DNA from: an uncultured Eubacteriales bacterium
Lineage (GTDB): Bacteria; Bacillota; Clostridia; Christensenellales; Aristaeellaceae
DNA: 52,054 nucleotides
Assembly: GCA_902764875.1 (NCBI GenBank)
Contig: CACWXP010000026.1
Location: 1 to 52,054 of the forward strand
Reading direction: 5' to 3'
The position numbers and the translations under genes are program-made. Positions 17,084 to 25,428 of the stretch are shown here, piece by piece (positions within the stretch are counted from its first letter, which is position 1; each line of letters begins with the position of its first letter). The notes beneath the pieces are model-generated. The model had not been told where the DNA came from, searched no databases, and was given only the letters and a program-made list of their open reading frames with translations.

Positions 17084-18331
17084 GTGTATCAGATGAACCC
17101 GCCGCAGCCGCCGGCTGCCATGCCGCCGCAGCAGACGCCGCGCGATAGAAAACGGCTGAGCGTACCGCAGATCATGCTGATCGTGCTGACGCTGGCATTT
17201 GCCGCGTGGTATGTGATTACGTCACTGACACCGGAGCCTGCCCGATTTGCAAAGATTACTACCGATACGATCGGATCCCGGTACACGGGGGACTGCCTGA
17301 TTGTGCGGGATGAAGTTCCTTACGACGCGGAAGGTCTGAGCAGTGTTGACTACGTTGCGGAAGAGGGAACCACTGTATACCGCGGGGCGACGATTTGCAA
17401 CGTATATTCTTCCGGCTTTTCCACCCGTGAGATGACGACCCTTCAGGAATACCGGGATCAGATCAAGGAATACCAGATGAAGCTCCTGCAGTCGGAAATC
17501 ACCACGGACACATGGATGGAAAAACTGGAGAGCGAAGTGATGACCCGAGCCCGGGAGGAACGGGAGATAATCGCTGGCGCCCGGGGAAATATGACCAACC
17601 AGGAAAAGCTGCTGACAGCGGCCATTCAGGCGCGGCAGAGCTATCTGCGCGAGAAATATGCCGACGATCAGCGGATGACCCGCCTGTACGACGACGAACA
17701 AAGCCAGCTGCAACGGATCAGCAGCTGGACGAAACAATACGTTGCGACGGGCGATAAGGCAGTGGTCAGTTTCTATTCCGACGGATTTGAGTACGGACTG
17801 ACAACTTCGAACTACGATCAGTTTACGCCGGCCGAGGTGCGGTCGATGATCAACGGTCAGAAGCCGAAGGGAGAAGAACTGGCCAAGGGAAAGACCACGA
17901 TCTACCGGATGATCAAAGACGGCCGATGGTATGTGCTGATGCTGATCCGTGACAGCAACTGGAACCCGACGGAAGGCGCCGTTTACGACCTGAAACTGGA
18001 GAACTTTACGGACACGACGGTGCAGGCTGAGGTTCTCAGTTTCACCCGGACGGGCGGCGAACTTGAAGTTGTTCTGAGCGTGGAGAGCAGCGTGGAGCCT
18101 GTACTGTACGTGCGGGCCTGCACCGGCATCCTTGGAGACAGCGTTGCAAGTCTCTGCGTGCCTGCCCGGGCTATTTATACCCAGGACAATATGCCGGGGG
18201 TCGTTGTTGTGGACGGTGACTATGAATGGTTTATTCCGGTGAACGTCCTTGACAAGCGGGATAACATGGTCTATATCGCGGCGATTCAGCAGGGAGTGCT
18301 GGCTGAGGGACAGACGGTAAGGCTGTTCTGA
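17084..18331 (+). CDS. HlyD-like membrane-anchored protein next to division genes
   Basis: The 415-residue protein has a short Pro/Gln-rich cytoplasmic N-terminus, one membrane segment (about residues 28-48, IMLIVLTLAFAAWYVI) and an extracytoplasmic region. That region starts with a biotinyl-lipoyl-like barrel (VDYVAEEGTTVYRGATIC), continues into a coiled coil (EYRDQIKEYQMKLLQSEI), and returns to beta structure. This is the layout of HlyD/membrane-fusion-like proteins. No ABC exporter is adjacent. It precedes yggS and sepF with a 14-base gap, so a link to division or envelope assembly is inferred from position only. GTG start with AAAGGAGG. Confidence 0.7.
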   Translation: MYQMNPPQPPAAMPPQQTPRDRKRLSVPQIMLIVLTLAFAAWYVITSLTPEPARFAKITTDTIGSRYTGDCLIVRDEVPYDAEGLSSVDYVAEEGTTVYRGATICNVYSSGFSTREMTTLQEYRDQIKEYQMKLLQSEITTDTWMEKLESEVMTRAREEREIIAGARGNMTNQEKLLTAAIQARQSYLREKYADDQRMTRLYDDEQSQLQRISSWTKQYVATGDKAVVSFYSDGFEYGLTTSNYDQFTPAEVRSMINGQKPKGEELAKGKTTIYRMIKDGRWYVLMLIRDSNWNPTEGAVYDLKLENFTDTTVQAEVLSFTRTGGELEVVLSVESSVEPVLYVRACTGILGDSVASLCVPARAIYTQDNMPGVVVVDGDYEWFIPVNVLDKRDNMVYIAAIQQGVLAEGQTVRLF

Positions 18332-18345
18332 CGGAGGTGCGGTTG

Positions 18346-19044
18346 ATGATGAATGAAGTTCGGGAAAATGTGGATCGGATTCGTCGGGAACTGGCAGAGG
18401 CTTCAGAGGGAAGATATCCCACGCCGCGATTGATGGCAGTGACAAAGACCCGGGGAGCGGAGGAGATTCTGCCGCTTGCCGAGATGGGGATTACCGAGAT
18501 CGGAGAAAACCGGGTTCAGGAACTGAAGGCTAAACTGCCGGAGCTAGGGGACGCCTTCCGGATTCACCTGATCGGACGGCTGCAGCGCAACAAGGTTCGG
18601 CAGATTATTCGGGATGTTTGCATGATTCATTCGGTGGATCGGGTCGAACTGGCGGAGGAAATCAGCCGGCAGGCGCTGGGCGCGGGACTGCGAATGGATG
18701 TGCTGACGGAGATCAGCCCGGCGGGAGAGGAACAGAAGGGCGGCGTTGCCATGGAGGAAGCGGAAAGCTTTCTCCGGAAGATTGCACCGCTGGAAGGCAT
18801 CCGGGTGAAAGGACTGATGGCCGTGATGCCGCTGACGGATGATACGGCTTATCTGGAAGGCCTTTTCAGCGGAATGCGGAAACTGTTTGAGCAGATTCGC
18901 GAGACCGCCATCCCCGGCGTTGAGATGGAAGAGCTGAGCATGGGAATGAGCGGTGATTACCGGCTGGCTGCCCGTCACGGAGCCACGGTTGTCCGGGTCG
19001 GAAGCGCGATCTTCGGCCCGAGGGAGGAGAGGATAAAGGAATGA
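18346..19044 (+). CDS. yggS: YggS-family pyridoxal phosphate homeostasis protein
   Basis: This is a single-domain PLP-binding TIM-barrel protein that buffers free PLP and affects amino-acid balance; no catalytic reaction is firmly assigned. The PLP lysine lies in LMAVTKTR near residue 30. GENRVQELKAKL, HLIGRLQRNKV, and the C-terminal MGMSGDY...VRVGSAIFGPR are family signatures. Length is 232 residues from ATG 18346, preceded by GGAGG at 8 bases. The in-frame GTG at 18337 falls inside that ribosome binding site. Its stop overlaps the sepF ATG by four bases. Confidence 0.93.
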   Translation: MMNEVRENVDRIRRELAEASEGRYPTPRLMAVTKTRGAEEILPLAEMGITEIGENRVQELKAKLPELGDAFRIHLIGRLQRNKVRQIIRDVCMIHSVDRVELAEEISRQALGAGLRMDVLTEISPAGEEQKGGVAMEEAESFLRKIAPLEGIRVKGLMAVMPLTDDTAYLEGLFSGMRKLFEQIRETAIPGVEMEELSMGMSGDYRLAARHGATVVRVGSAIFGPREERIKE

Positions 19045-19916
19045 GTCTGACGGACCTGAAAAATAAAATGATGCAACGGTTCTTCCACGGTGAAAAGGAC
19101 GGCAACCGCCGCCCGGACGGGGGAACCAGCTGCTACCGGCCGATTCGCCGGAAAGACCAGGCGGAAGCACCGGCGCCGGAAGAAGCGCCGGCTATGACCT
19201 ATATTCACACGGGATTTACCGGTATGAATCCGCCGGCCAACGGATTTGACACCGGGTTCGGAATGGAGAGTTTCGGTCAGCAGGCATACGGACAGCAGAC
19301 GGCATACGGGCAGCCGGGGCCTTTTTCGGCGCCGGCTTATGAACCGCCGGCCACCGCGACCCGGCCGGAACGCGGATGGTTCGCGTCGCGGGAGGAAACG
19401 CCGGACAGAAACAACATCTCCTACATGCCGGGATACGCGCCGGAAAACAGCGCGGCATCGTTCAACCACGTAGAGCACATCCTGACGCTGACGGGACTCA
19501 AGAGCTGCTATGAAGCGATTGAATGTATGAAAAACGGGGAAACCCTGATCGTCGAGCTTGGGGCGATTGCGAATGAAAACGAAAGCATGCGGTGTCAGGA
19601 CATGTTGGCGGGCGCCGCGTTCACGCTGGGCTGCAGCGTGCGGATGCTGCAGGGCGCGCGGCTGGTGCTGATTGCGCCGGAGGGCGTAAAGATTCTGCCG
19701 GAAGAAGCTGGGAACCGGCCTGCAATGATGCCCCCGGTTTATGCTCCTCAGCCCATTCAGGAACCTATTCCGAGACAGCGGGAACGCCGCAGCGGCCGGA
19801 ACGCGGCGGACTGGAACGCTGCACGCAGCGGACAGATGGACGGCTATAACCCCTATACCGGCACCATGCCGGTGGCTGCCGGCAGTTACGGCAGCTTCGG
19901 GGGTTACGGATATTAA
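19041..19916 (+). CDS. sepF: Cell division protein SepF, extended form
   Basis: SepF tethers FtsZ to the membrane and helps septum assembly. The N-terminal amphipathic membrane-binding helix is MSLTDLKNKMMQRFF. The FtsZ-binding core lies at about residues 143-220 (FNHVEHILTLTGLKSCYEAI...FTLGCSVRMLQGARLVLIAP). The protein is 291 residues, nearly twice the usual 150. A Pro/Gly/Tyr/Gln-rich linker (ASFGQQAYGQQ-like repeats) separates helix and core, and a Gly/Tyr-rich tail follows. It is translationally coupled to yggS and followed by divIVA. Confidence 0.9.
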   Translation: MSLTDLKNKMMQRFFHGEKDGNRRPDGGTSCYRPIRRKDQAEAPAPEEAPAMTYIHTGFTGMNPPANGFDTGFGMESFGQQAYGQQTAYGQPGPFSAPAYEPPATATRPERGWFASREETPDRNNISYMPGYAPENSAASFNHVEHILTLTGLKSCYEAIECMKNGETLIVELGAIANENESMRCQDMLAGAAFTLGCSVRMLQGARLVLIAPEGVKILPEEAGNRPAMMPPVYAPQPIQEPIPRQRERRSGRNAADWNAARSGQMDGYNPYTGTMPVAAGSYGSFGGYGY

Positions 19917-19942
19917 TTCGGATTTGAAAGGAGAGCGGAACC

Positions 19943-20407
19943 ATGGCAAGAATTACGGTTGAAGAGATTTCACGCAAGGAGTTTTCCTTTGCAAACAAGG
20001 GCTATAACCAGAAAGAAGTGGACGATTTCCTGGACGATATCTGCGATGAAATCGAACGAATGGAAAATGAAATCATGGATCTGCGCCAGAAGACAACGGT
20101 GGTGCGGAACGAAACGCCGAACAGCACTGTGAGCGCCGAGAATGAACAGAGCTTCCGGGAAGTGCTGGCCATGGCCGTTCAGGTGAAGGAAGAGACGATA
20201 CGCAAAGCCAAGGAAGACGCGGAAGCCATTCGGGCGAAAGCAGAAACGGAAGCCACTGAAAAGCTGGACGGCCTGAGCGACGAGCGCAAAGCGCTGGAGG
20301 CTGAGGTGGAGACGCTGAAGAAAGCGGCCGCGGATTATCGAGCGAAGTTTGAAGCGCTGTTACAGGCACAGCAGGAAGCACTGGAAAAAGCTTCGGATTT
20401 ATTCTGA
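19943..20407 (+). CDS. divIVA: DivIVA-domain protein
   Basis: DivIVA/GpsB proteins recognise curved membrane and organise division or polar growth. The N-terminal domain (residues 1-60) reads ITVEEISRKEFSFANKGY then NQKEVDDFLDDICDEIE, the conserved lipid-binding and coiled-coil entry. The remainder is Glu/Lys/Ala-rich coiled coil (about residues 75-150). At 154 residues it is closer to DivIVA than to the shorter GpsB. AAAGGAGAG precedes the ATG. It is last in the HlyD-like, yggS, sepF series. Confidence 0.9.
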   Translation: MARITVEEISRKEFSFANKGYNQKEVDDFLDDICDEIERMENEIMDLRQKTTVVRNETPNSTVSAENEQSFREVLAMAVQVKEETIRKAKEDAEAIRAKAETEATEKLDGLSDERKALEAEVETLKKAAADYRAKFEALLQAQQEALEKASDLF

Positions 20408-20443
20408 TCAGCCAGGCGGCGACGGCAGAGGAGTGTGTGAAGC

Positions 20444-21340
20444 ATGTTTGGATACCGGCCGGACGGAAGAAGACTGAAGGACGTTGATCCGATTGTTCAG
20501 ATTACCCCCTATCTGATGCCGATGCGCTGTGATGCGCAGGTGTTTCTGCAGCACAATCTGGACTATGAAAAAATGTCCCGGTACATTGCGGCAAAGAGCA
20601 GGGAAGGCGAAAAGATCACCTTCATGAACATCATTGTCGCGTCTTACGTGCGGGCGGTGGCACATCATCCGGAAGTGAACCGCTTTATCTTCAACAAGCA
20701 GTATTACAGCCGCAATAACTGCTCTGTTTCTTACGTGGCGCTCAAGGATCCGCAGAATCCGGAAAGCGTGGAGACCACCGTGCGGATTCTGTTCGATCTG
20801 ACGGACACGATTTTCGACGTTCGGGACCGGATGGATCATGCGGTGGAAAATGCCCGGGCAACGGAGGACGGGGACTTCGTGATCCGGCTGGCCAGGGCCG
20901 TGCTGAAGGTTCCGGGGGCCGCAACCTTTCTTGTGAACGGCGTGAAACTTTTGGACCGCTACGGGCTGATGCCCGGGATCCTGACGCGGGAGCTTCCGTT
21001 TTACAGCGGCCTGTTTATGACCAACAACGGATCCATCGGTCTGCCGAGCCCACTGCACCATATCTATAATTTCGGCGATGTGAGCCTGTTCATGGGGATG
21101 GGCGGCGTGCAGAAGGAAGCCTTTGTTGAGGCGGACGGCAGAACCAGAATGCGACGGTGGCTGCCGCTGGGGATCACCGCGGATGAACGGGTTTGCTCCG
21201 GAGCGCACTATGCGGCTTTTTTTGCCGAGGTGATGCACAGCATTGCAAACCCGGAGGAGCTGGAGACTCCGCCGGAAGAAGTGAAGTTTGACAAAGACGT
21301 GGAATACCATGTGCCGAAAGTGGAAAAACAGCCGGGCTGA
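20444..21340 (+). CDS. E2-acyltransferase-like protein lacking the catalytic histidine
   Basis: The 298 residues align in pattern with the catalytic domain of 2-oxo acid dehydrogenase E2 acyltransferases and chloramphenicol acetyltransferase: ITFMNIIVASYVRAVAHHPEVN-type helix early on, FMTNNGSIGLPS, then the C-terminal TADERVCSGAHYAAFF block. The family active site DHRVxDG reads DERVCSG here, so His is replaced by Glu and Asp by Ser. There is no lipoyl domain and no E1/E3 gene nearby. It is probably a non-catalytic or re-purposed acyltransferase fold. A terminator overlaps the stop codon. Confidence 0.75.
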   Translation: MFGYRPDGRRLKDVDPIVQITPYLMPMRCDAQVFLQHNLDYEKMSRYIAAKSREGEKITFMNIIVASYVRAVAHHPEVNRFIFNKQYYSRNNCSVSYVALKDPQNPESVETTVRILFDLTDTIFDVRDRMDHAVENARATEDGDFVIRLARAVLKVPGAATFLVNGVKLLDRYGLMPGILTRELPFYSGLFMTNNGSIGLPSPLHHIYNFGDVSLFMGMGGVQKEAFVEADGRTRMRRWLPLGITADERVCSGAHYAAFFAEVMHSIANPEELETPPEEVKFDKDVEYHVPKVEKQPG

Positions 21341-21354
21341 CGCCCGGTTTTTTT
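21332..21354 (+). terminator. Intrinsic terminator
   Basis: CCGGGC (21332-21337) and GCCCGG (21342-21347) with a TGAC loop are followed by seven T. The stem overlaps the last codons and stop of the E2-like gene. Confidence 0.9.
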
Positions 21355-21400
21355 ACAGAATTAGGGATTTTGGGACGGGGAACGATGGGACGTGGGGAAT

Positions 21401-22273
21401 TTAAATAAAACTTTCCGGTTGATTGAAGACAGGGATATATTCTTCTTCGGCGGAATCCTTTTCCTGGAAGAAACCGGGGAGATCCAGGGCCAGCATGTGA
21501 TCCCGAACCCGGCGGTATTCCTTTTCCGTTACCTTTCGCATGAGACCCGGGACGGAGACACCGGCAGCGGGAATATACTGGCGCATGAGGCTGACGGGGG
21601 TGCCGAACGGAAGGTTATCTTTGACCCAGGTAAGAAGTTTCATGCTTTCCCCGGTGAGACCGGGAAGAATCAGATGGCGGATGAGAACACCGCGGAGCAG
21701 GATGCCGTCTTCCGAAAACCGGTTCGGCCCGGTGATACGGCACATTTCCCGGATGGCGGCGGAGGCAGCCTCGAAATAATCCGGGGCTTTTGCGCACAGC
21801 TGTGCGGTGCGGGAGGAATAATGCTTCAGGTCCGGCAGAAAGACATCTACCACGCCTTCCAGCATATGCAGGGTTTCCACGGTTTCATAGCAGGAGGTGT
21901 TCCAGATGATCGGGAGAGGAGGACGCCAGAGCTCCAGCGCGTCCAGGATCCGCGGAACAAAGGGCGTGCCGGTGATCAGGGACAGCGACTGAACACCAAG
22001 ATCCGTGAGGCGTTTCAGCGCGTCGGAAAGCTCGCGGGGGGTGAAGGCTCTCCCCGCGCCGGTATGAGAGATTTCGCTGTTCTGGCAGTAAATACAATGG
22101 AGAGTGCAGCCGGAAAAAAAGACGGCCCCGGTGCCCCGGGTTCCGGAGATCGGCGGTTCCTCCCACAGATGGGGTGCGATCCGGGCAATGTGCATTTCTT
22201 CGCCAAGGCCGCAGAAACCGGGGGATATCGCGCGGTCGGCGCGGCATTGCCGGGGACACAGGGTACAGATCAT
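21401..22273 (-). CDS. Radical SAM protein, PflX/COG1313-like
   Basis: The 290-residue protein has the radical SAM cluster motif C56-x3-C60-x2-C63 (SGCTLHCIYCQN), which binds the 4Fe-4S cluster that cleaves S-adenosylmethionine. An extra Cys set lies at the N-terminus (CTLCPRQC...GFCGL, residues 3-21). This architecture is typical of the 'putative pyruvate formate-lyase activating enzyme' group PflX. Its true substrate in the family is unknown, and no pflB is adjacent. GGAGG precedes the ATG. It is divergent from the beta-propeller gene and monocistronic. Confidence 0.85.
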   Translation of the reverse strand: MICTLCPRQCRADRAISPGFCGLGEEMHIARIAPHLWEEPPISGTRGTGAVFFSGCTLHCIYCQNSEISHTGAGRAFTPRELSDALKRLTDLGVQSLSLITGTPFVPRILDALELWRPPLPIIWNTSCYETVETLHMLEGVVDVFLPDLKHYSSRTAQLCAKAPDYFEAASAAIREMCRITGPNRFSEDGILLRGVLIRHLILPGLTGESMKLLTWVKDNLPFGTPVSLMRQYIPAAGVSVPGLMRKVTEKEYRRVRDHMLALDLPGFFQEKDSAEEEYIPVFNQPESFI

Positions 22274-22298
22274 GGCGGGCCTCCTTTTTGTTGGGGTT

Positions 22299-22327
22299 AT
22301 TATATACCCAAAAGGGGGTTGTGTATA
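22299..22327 (-). promoter_or_regulatory. Promoter of the radical SAM gene
   Basis: On the minus strand, TATACA (22322-22327), a 17-bp spacer and a perfect TATAAT (22299-22304) lie 26 bases before the start codon. Confidence 0.7.
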
Positions 22328-22343
22328 CCTGTGGTATCGTCAC

Positions 22344-22372
22344 TTTACGGTCGCGGAGTTTTTCGGTATAAT
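22344..22372 (+). promoter_or_regulatory. Promoter of the beta-propeller protein gene
   Basis: TTTACG (22344-22349), a 17-bp spacer and a perfect TATAAT (22367-22372) lie about 47 bases before the TTG start. It is back-to-back with the divergent promoter at 22299-22327. Confidence 0.75.
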
Positions 22373-22419
22373 ATATTTGTGAGAATTTTGATTTTTCAGC
22401 GCAAAGGAGACGAAGCGTT

Positions 22420-25404
22420 TTGAACGAAGAGATCAACCGGAATGAAGAGAGGCAGGAATCGCCTAGGCGCCGCAGAAGAAGCGAACTGCATTCTGCGCCG
22501 GCGGAGGATACGATGGGCCGGACGATGGAAGTCCGGATCCCCGGAAAAGATGCTTTGCGGAAGAGCGCGGACAGCCGGATATCTTCGGATGAGCCTGCGG
22601 TGCAGGGTGCGGACAGCCGAATCCCGCCGGAAGCGCGCCGCATGACAGCTTCGCCATATGGTGCATCCGGCGACAAGACTCCGAAGAGACCCGGAACCCG
22701 CCCGGCAAAGGCGGCACGCCGGCCTGCAGAAGACCGTTCCTACGGATCGCAGAACGAAGCCACGAGTCGGGAGAACCGTTCTTTCGGAGCGCAGAGCGGA
22801 AACGCGAATCGGGGGACAAAAATCTACGGGCTGCCGGAGGATAAAACCGACGGGACCCGGGCTTTTGACCGGAAACGGATTTCTGTCGGATATGCCCCGG
22901 GACAGATGAAGATTGATCCCCGCAGATTGCGGGAAGCCGGACGGGAAGTTTACGGACGGGATATTTACAGCCGGGAAGCGCATGAGCGCGGCCCCCTGCA
23001 GGAGGGACGGACCGGAATCCGCCTGCCGGAGGATCGGGAGCTTCTGACGGACGACCGTCATCCGGGGCTGTGGATTCTGACGGCACTGCTGCTTGTGATC
23101 GGGCTTGCTGTGATCGTGCTTCTGTCTCTGCCGAAAAACAATTCCGTACGGATCAAGGCGGCGGATGCGGTTCGGGTGGTCACCGCGCCGATTGAAAACC
23201 TTGTGGAACGGAAGAAACAGGAACCCGCCCGGATTGACGGTTTTACCGTTACGGGAAACGAGAAAGCCACGGCGCCGGCGGACGTCCTTTTCTCCGTTAC
23301 CACCGGAACTGCCGTGAACGACCTTCGCCTGATTGACGAGGACGGCCTGGAAGTGGATACGGATCAGACCCGGGTGGAGAATACCGACAATAACTTCTGG
23401 ACGCTGACATTCCACGTGAAGGACGGGTATGAAGGTCTGGTGCGGCTGCAGACACAGCGGAAAGGAGAGACCTGGGAAGATACAGAATACACCGCAGACC
23501 TGAAGATTGCGCCGCCGCTGGCCGGCGGTGAAACACCCGTGCCGGAGAAAACGACCGCGGCGGAAGAAACCGCTGTGCCGGATAGGGGAGCCGAGAAACA
23601 GAACGGCGGCGAAAAAGAGGCGGTCGGAGAAAACAAAGGCAAGGAACAGAGCGGCGAAACAGCGGGACAAACCGAAAACAGCGACGGAACCGGAGCGGAT
23701 GCTGAGGATTTCGGAGACGAAATGTGGGGCGTTCCCTGGGGAGGAACGCCTACGCCGGATCCGGATACCAAACCGACGGCGACGCCTGCGCCGACAGATA
23801 CGCCGGAGCCTACGCCCGAACCTACGGCGACCCCGGCGCTGGAAGCGGAAGCGGATCCGGACGCCGACCCGTCATTGATCACAAACACAACGGTTTACGA
23901 CGGATCGAAAAAAGTAAAGGATTATATGCGGGCGGCCAAATCGCTGATTCATATGCCGACCGGCGATGACTACACGACGAAAAAAATCGGCGTGCTGACC
24001 TTCCGCGGCAATGCTTTCCGGCAGAACGCGGCGGTGGGCGAGGTTGACAATCCGGCTGGACTGGCGCAAATCTGGCAGGTGGAGGCGGGCAGCTCCCGGG
24101 GCGCCAGCCAGACCTTCTACGGATATGAATGGACCGGACAGCCGGCCATCGTGAAATGGAGCACACAGGTGCGGGCGGCTTCCAACATTGACGAGGACAA
24201 GAAAGTCAAAAGCGCCTTGCGGGAAGTGATTATTGCCGGCGTGGACGGCGTTATCCGCTTTATCGACCTGGAGGACGGCGTGCTGACCCGCGGTGCAATC
24301 AACATGGGTTATCCCATGCGGGGAACGCCCAGCCTGCATCCGGCGGGATATCCCTACATGAACGTGGGCCAGTACACCCGGAAGATGAAAAACAAGACCG
24401 GGAAAATCGGCCTTCGGCAATACAACCTTTACGACCAGAAGGAGATTACCCTGATCGACGGGCTGGACGGGAAAATGCACCGGGGGATCAACAAATACGG
24501 CAGTTTTGAGACCTCTTCGCTGATTGACCGCACCAGCGACAATATGGTGACCCTCGGCACCAACGGACTTTTGTATCTGACCAGTCTGAACACAGAGTTT
24601 GACTATCAGGCAGGTATCCTGAAAGTGAGTCCGGGTTCCATTGTGATGTCGTCCCGGGCCAAGGGAGAAAAAAAGGACGAACTGGTGGCGGTGGAATCGA
24701 GCCACGCCATGTATGACAAGTATGTGTTCTACGCGGACATGGGCGGCGTTCTGCGCTGTGTGGATACGAACTATCTGAAACCGATTTGGGCCGTGAACAC
24801 GGGTGATTCGGTGATGGCGGCGGTTGCGCTGGATCTGAACGGAGACAGGGAACTGAATCTTTACACAGCGAACATGCTGAACAACCGGAAGAAGGGCCCT
24901 GCCCAGATCCGCCGGTATGATGCGCTGAGCGGGAAGGAAATCTGGACTGTTGAGATCGGCGTTGCGAAAAACACAAAAACCAAGGAAGACGTGGGCGTGA
25001 AAGCTTCGCCGGTGATCGGCCAGAAAAGCCTGAGTGAGCTGGTGTATTTCACGGTGACCGGACTGGACGCAGAGGGCCGGACAATGTTGGGCGTCGGAGA
25101 GGAAACAAAGGCCGCGATTGTAGCGATCGAAAAGGAAAACGGAAAAATCCGCTGGTCGAAGGGCCTGGGAGACCGGAGCGAATCTTCACCCGTGGCGGTT
25201 TACGACAAGGAAGGAAACGGCTGGATCATCCAGTGCGTTGAAGACGGAACCATTCTGCTGATGGACGGCCTGACCGGCGAAACAAAGGATGAACTGCAGG
25301 TTGAAGGAAAAATCAAAGCCTCTCCGGCGGTGTACAACGACATCATGGTGATCGGTACCACGGGGAAGGGAACGGAGTTTGTTTACGGGATCCGGATTCA
25401 GTAG
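22420..25404 (+). CDS. Membrane-anchored PQQ-like beta-propeller surface protein
   Basis: The 994-residue protein has a charged, disordered N-terminus of about 215 residues (Arg/Glu/Ser/Pro-rich), then one membrane segment at about 217-239 (LWILTALLLVIGLAVIVLL). An Ig-like stretch follows, then an acidic Thr/Pro/Glu linker. From about residue 490 the C-terminal half resembles a PQQ/WD-type propeller (for example DGVIRFIDLEDG, LRCVDTNYLKPIW, IWTVEIG, IVAIEKENGKIRWS). The topology is probably N-in, propeller outside. A TTG start is used, with AAAGGAG ten bases upstream. Function is unknown. It is followed 24 bases later by glpK. Confidence 0.7.
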   Translation: MNEEINRNEERQESPRRRRRSELHSAPAEDTMGRTMEVRIPGKDALRKSADSRISSDEPAVQGADSRIPPEARRMTASPYGASGDKTPKRPGTRPAKAARRPAEDRSYGSQNEATSRENRSFGAQSGNANRGTKIYGLPEDKTDGTRAFDRKRISVGYAPGQMKIDPRRLREAGREVYGRDIYSREAHERGPLQEGRTGIRLPEDRELLTDDRHPGLWILTALLLVIGLAVIVLLSLPKNNSVRIKAADAVRVVTAPIENLVERKKQEPARIDGFTVTGNEKATAPADVLFSVTTGTAVNDLRLIDEDGLEVDTDQTRVENTDNNFWTLTFHVKDGYEGLVRLQTQRKGETWEDTEYTADLKIAPPLAGGETPVPEKTTAAEETAVPDRGAEKQNGGEKEAVGENKGKEQSGETAGQTENSDGTGADAEDFGDEMWGVPWGGTPTPDPDTKPTATPAPTDTPEPTPEPTATPALEAEADPDADPSLITNTTVYDGSKKVKDYMRAAKSLIHMPTGDDYTTKKIGVLTFRGNAFRQNAAVGEVDNPAGLAQIWQVEAGSSRGASQTFYGYEWTGQPAIVKWSTQVRAASNIDEDKKVKSALREVIIAGVDGVIRFIDLEDGVLTRGAINMGYPMRGTPSLHPAGYPYMNVGQYTRKMKNKTGKIGLRQYNLYDQKEITLIDGLDGKMHRGINKYGSFETSSLIDRTSDNMVTLGTNGLLYLTSLNTEFDYQAGILKVSPGSIVMSSRAKGEKKDELVAVESSHAMYDKYVFYADMGGVLRCVDTNYLKPIWAVNTGDSVMAAVALDLNGDRELNLYTANMLNNRKKGPAQIRRYDALSGKEIWTVEIGVAKNTKTKEDVGVKASPVIGQKSLSELVYFTVTGLDAEGRTMLGVGEETKAAIVAIEKENGKIRWSKGLGDRSESSPVAVYDKEGNGWIIQCVEDGTILLMDGLTGETKDELQVEGKIKASPAVYNDIMVIGTTGKGTEFVYGIRIQ

Positions 25405-25428
25405 GGGTTAGAGAGCGAGGGCTTGTTT

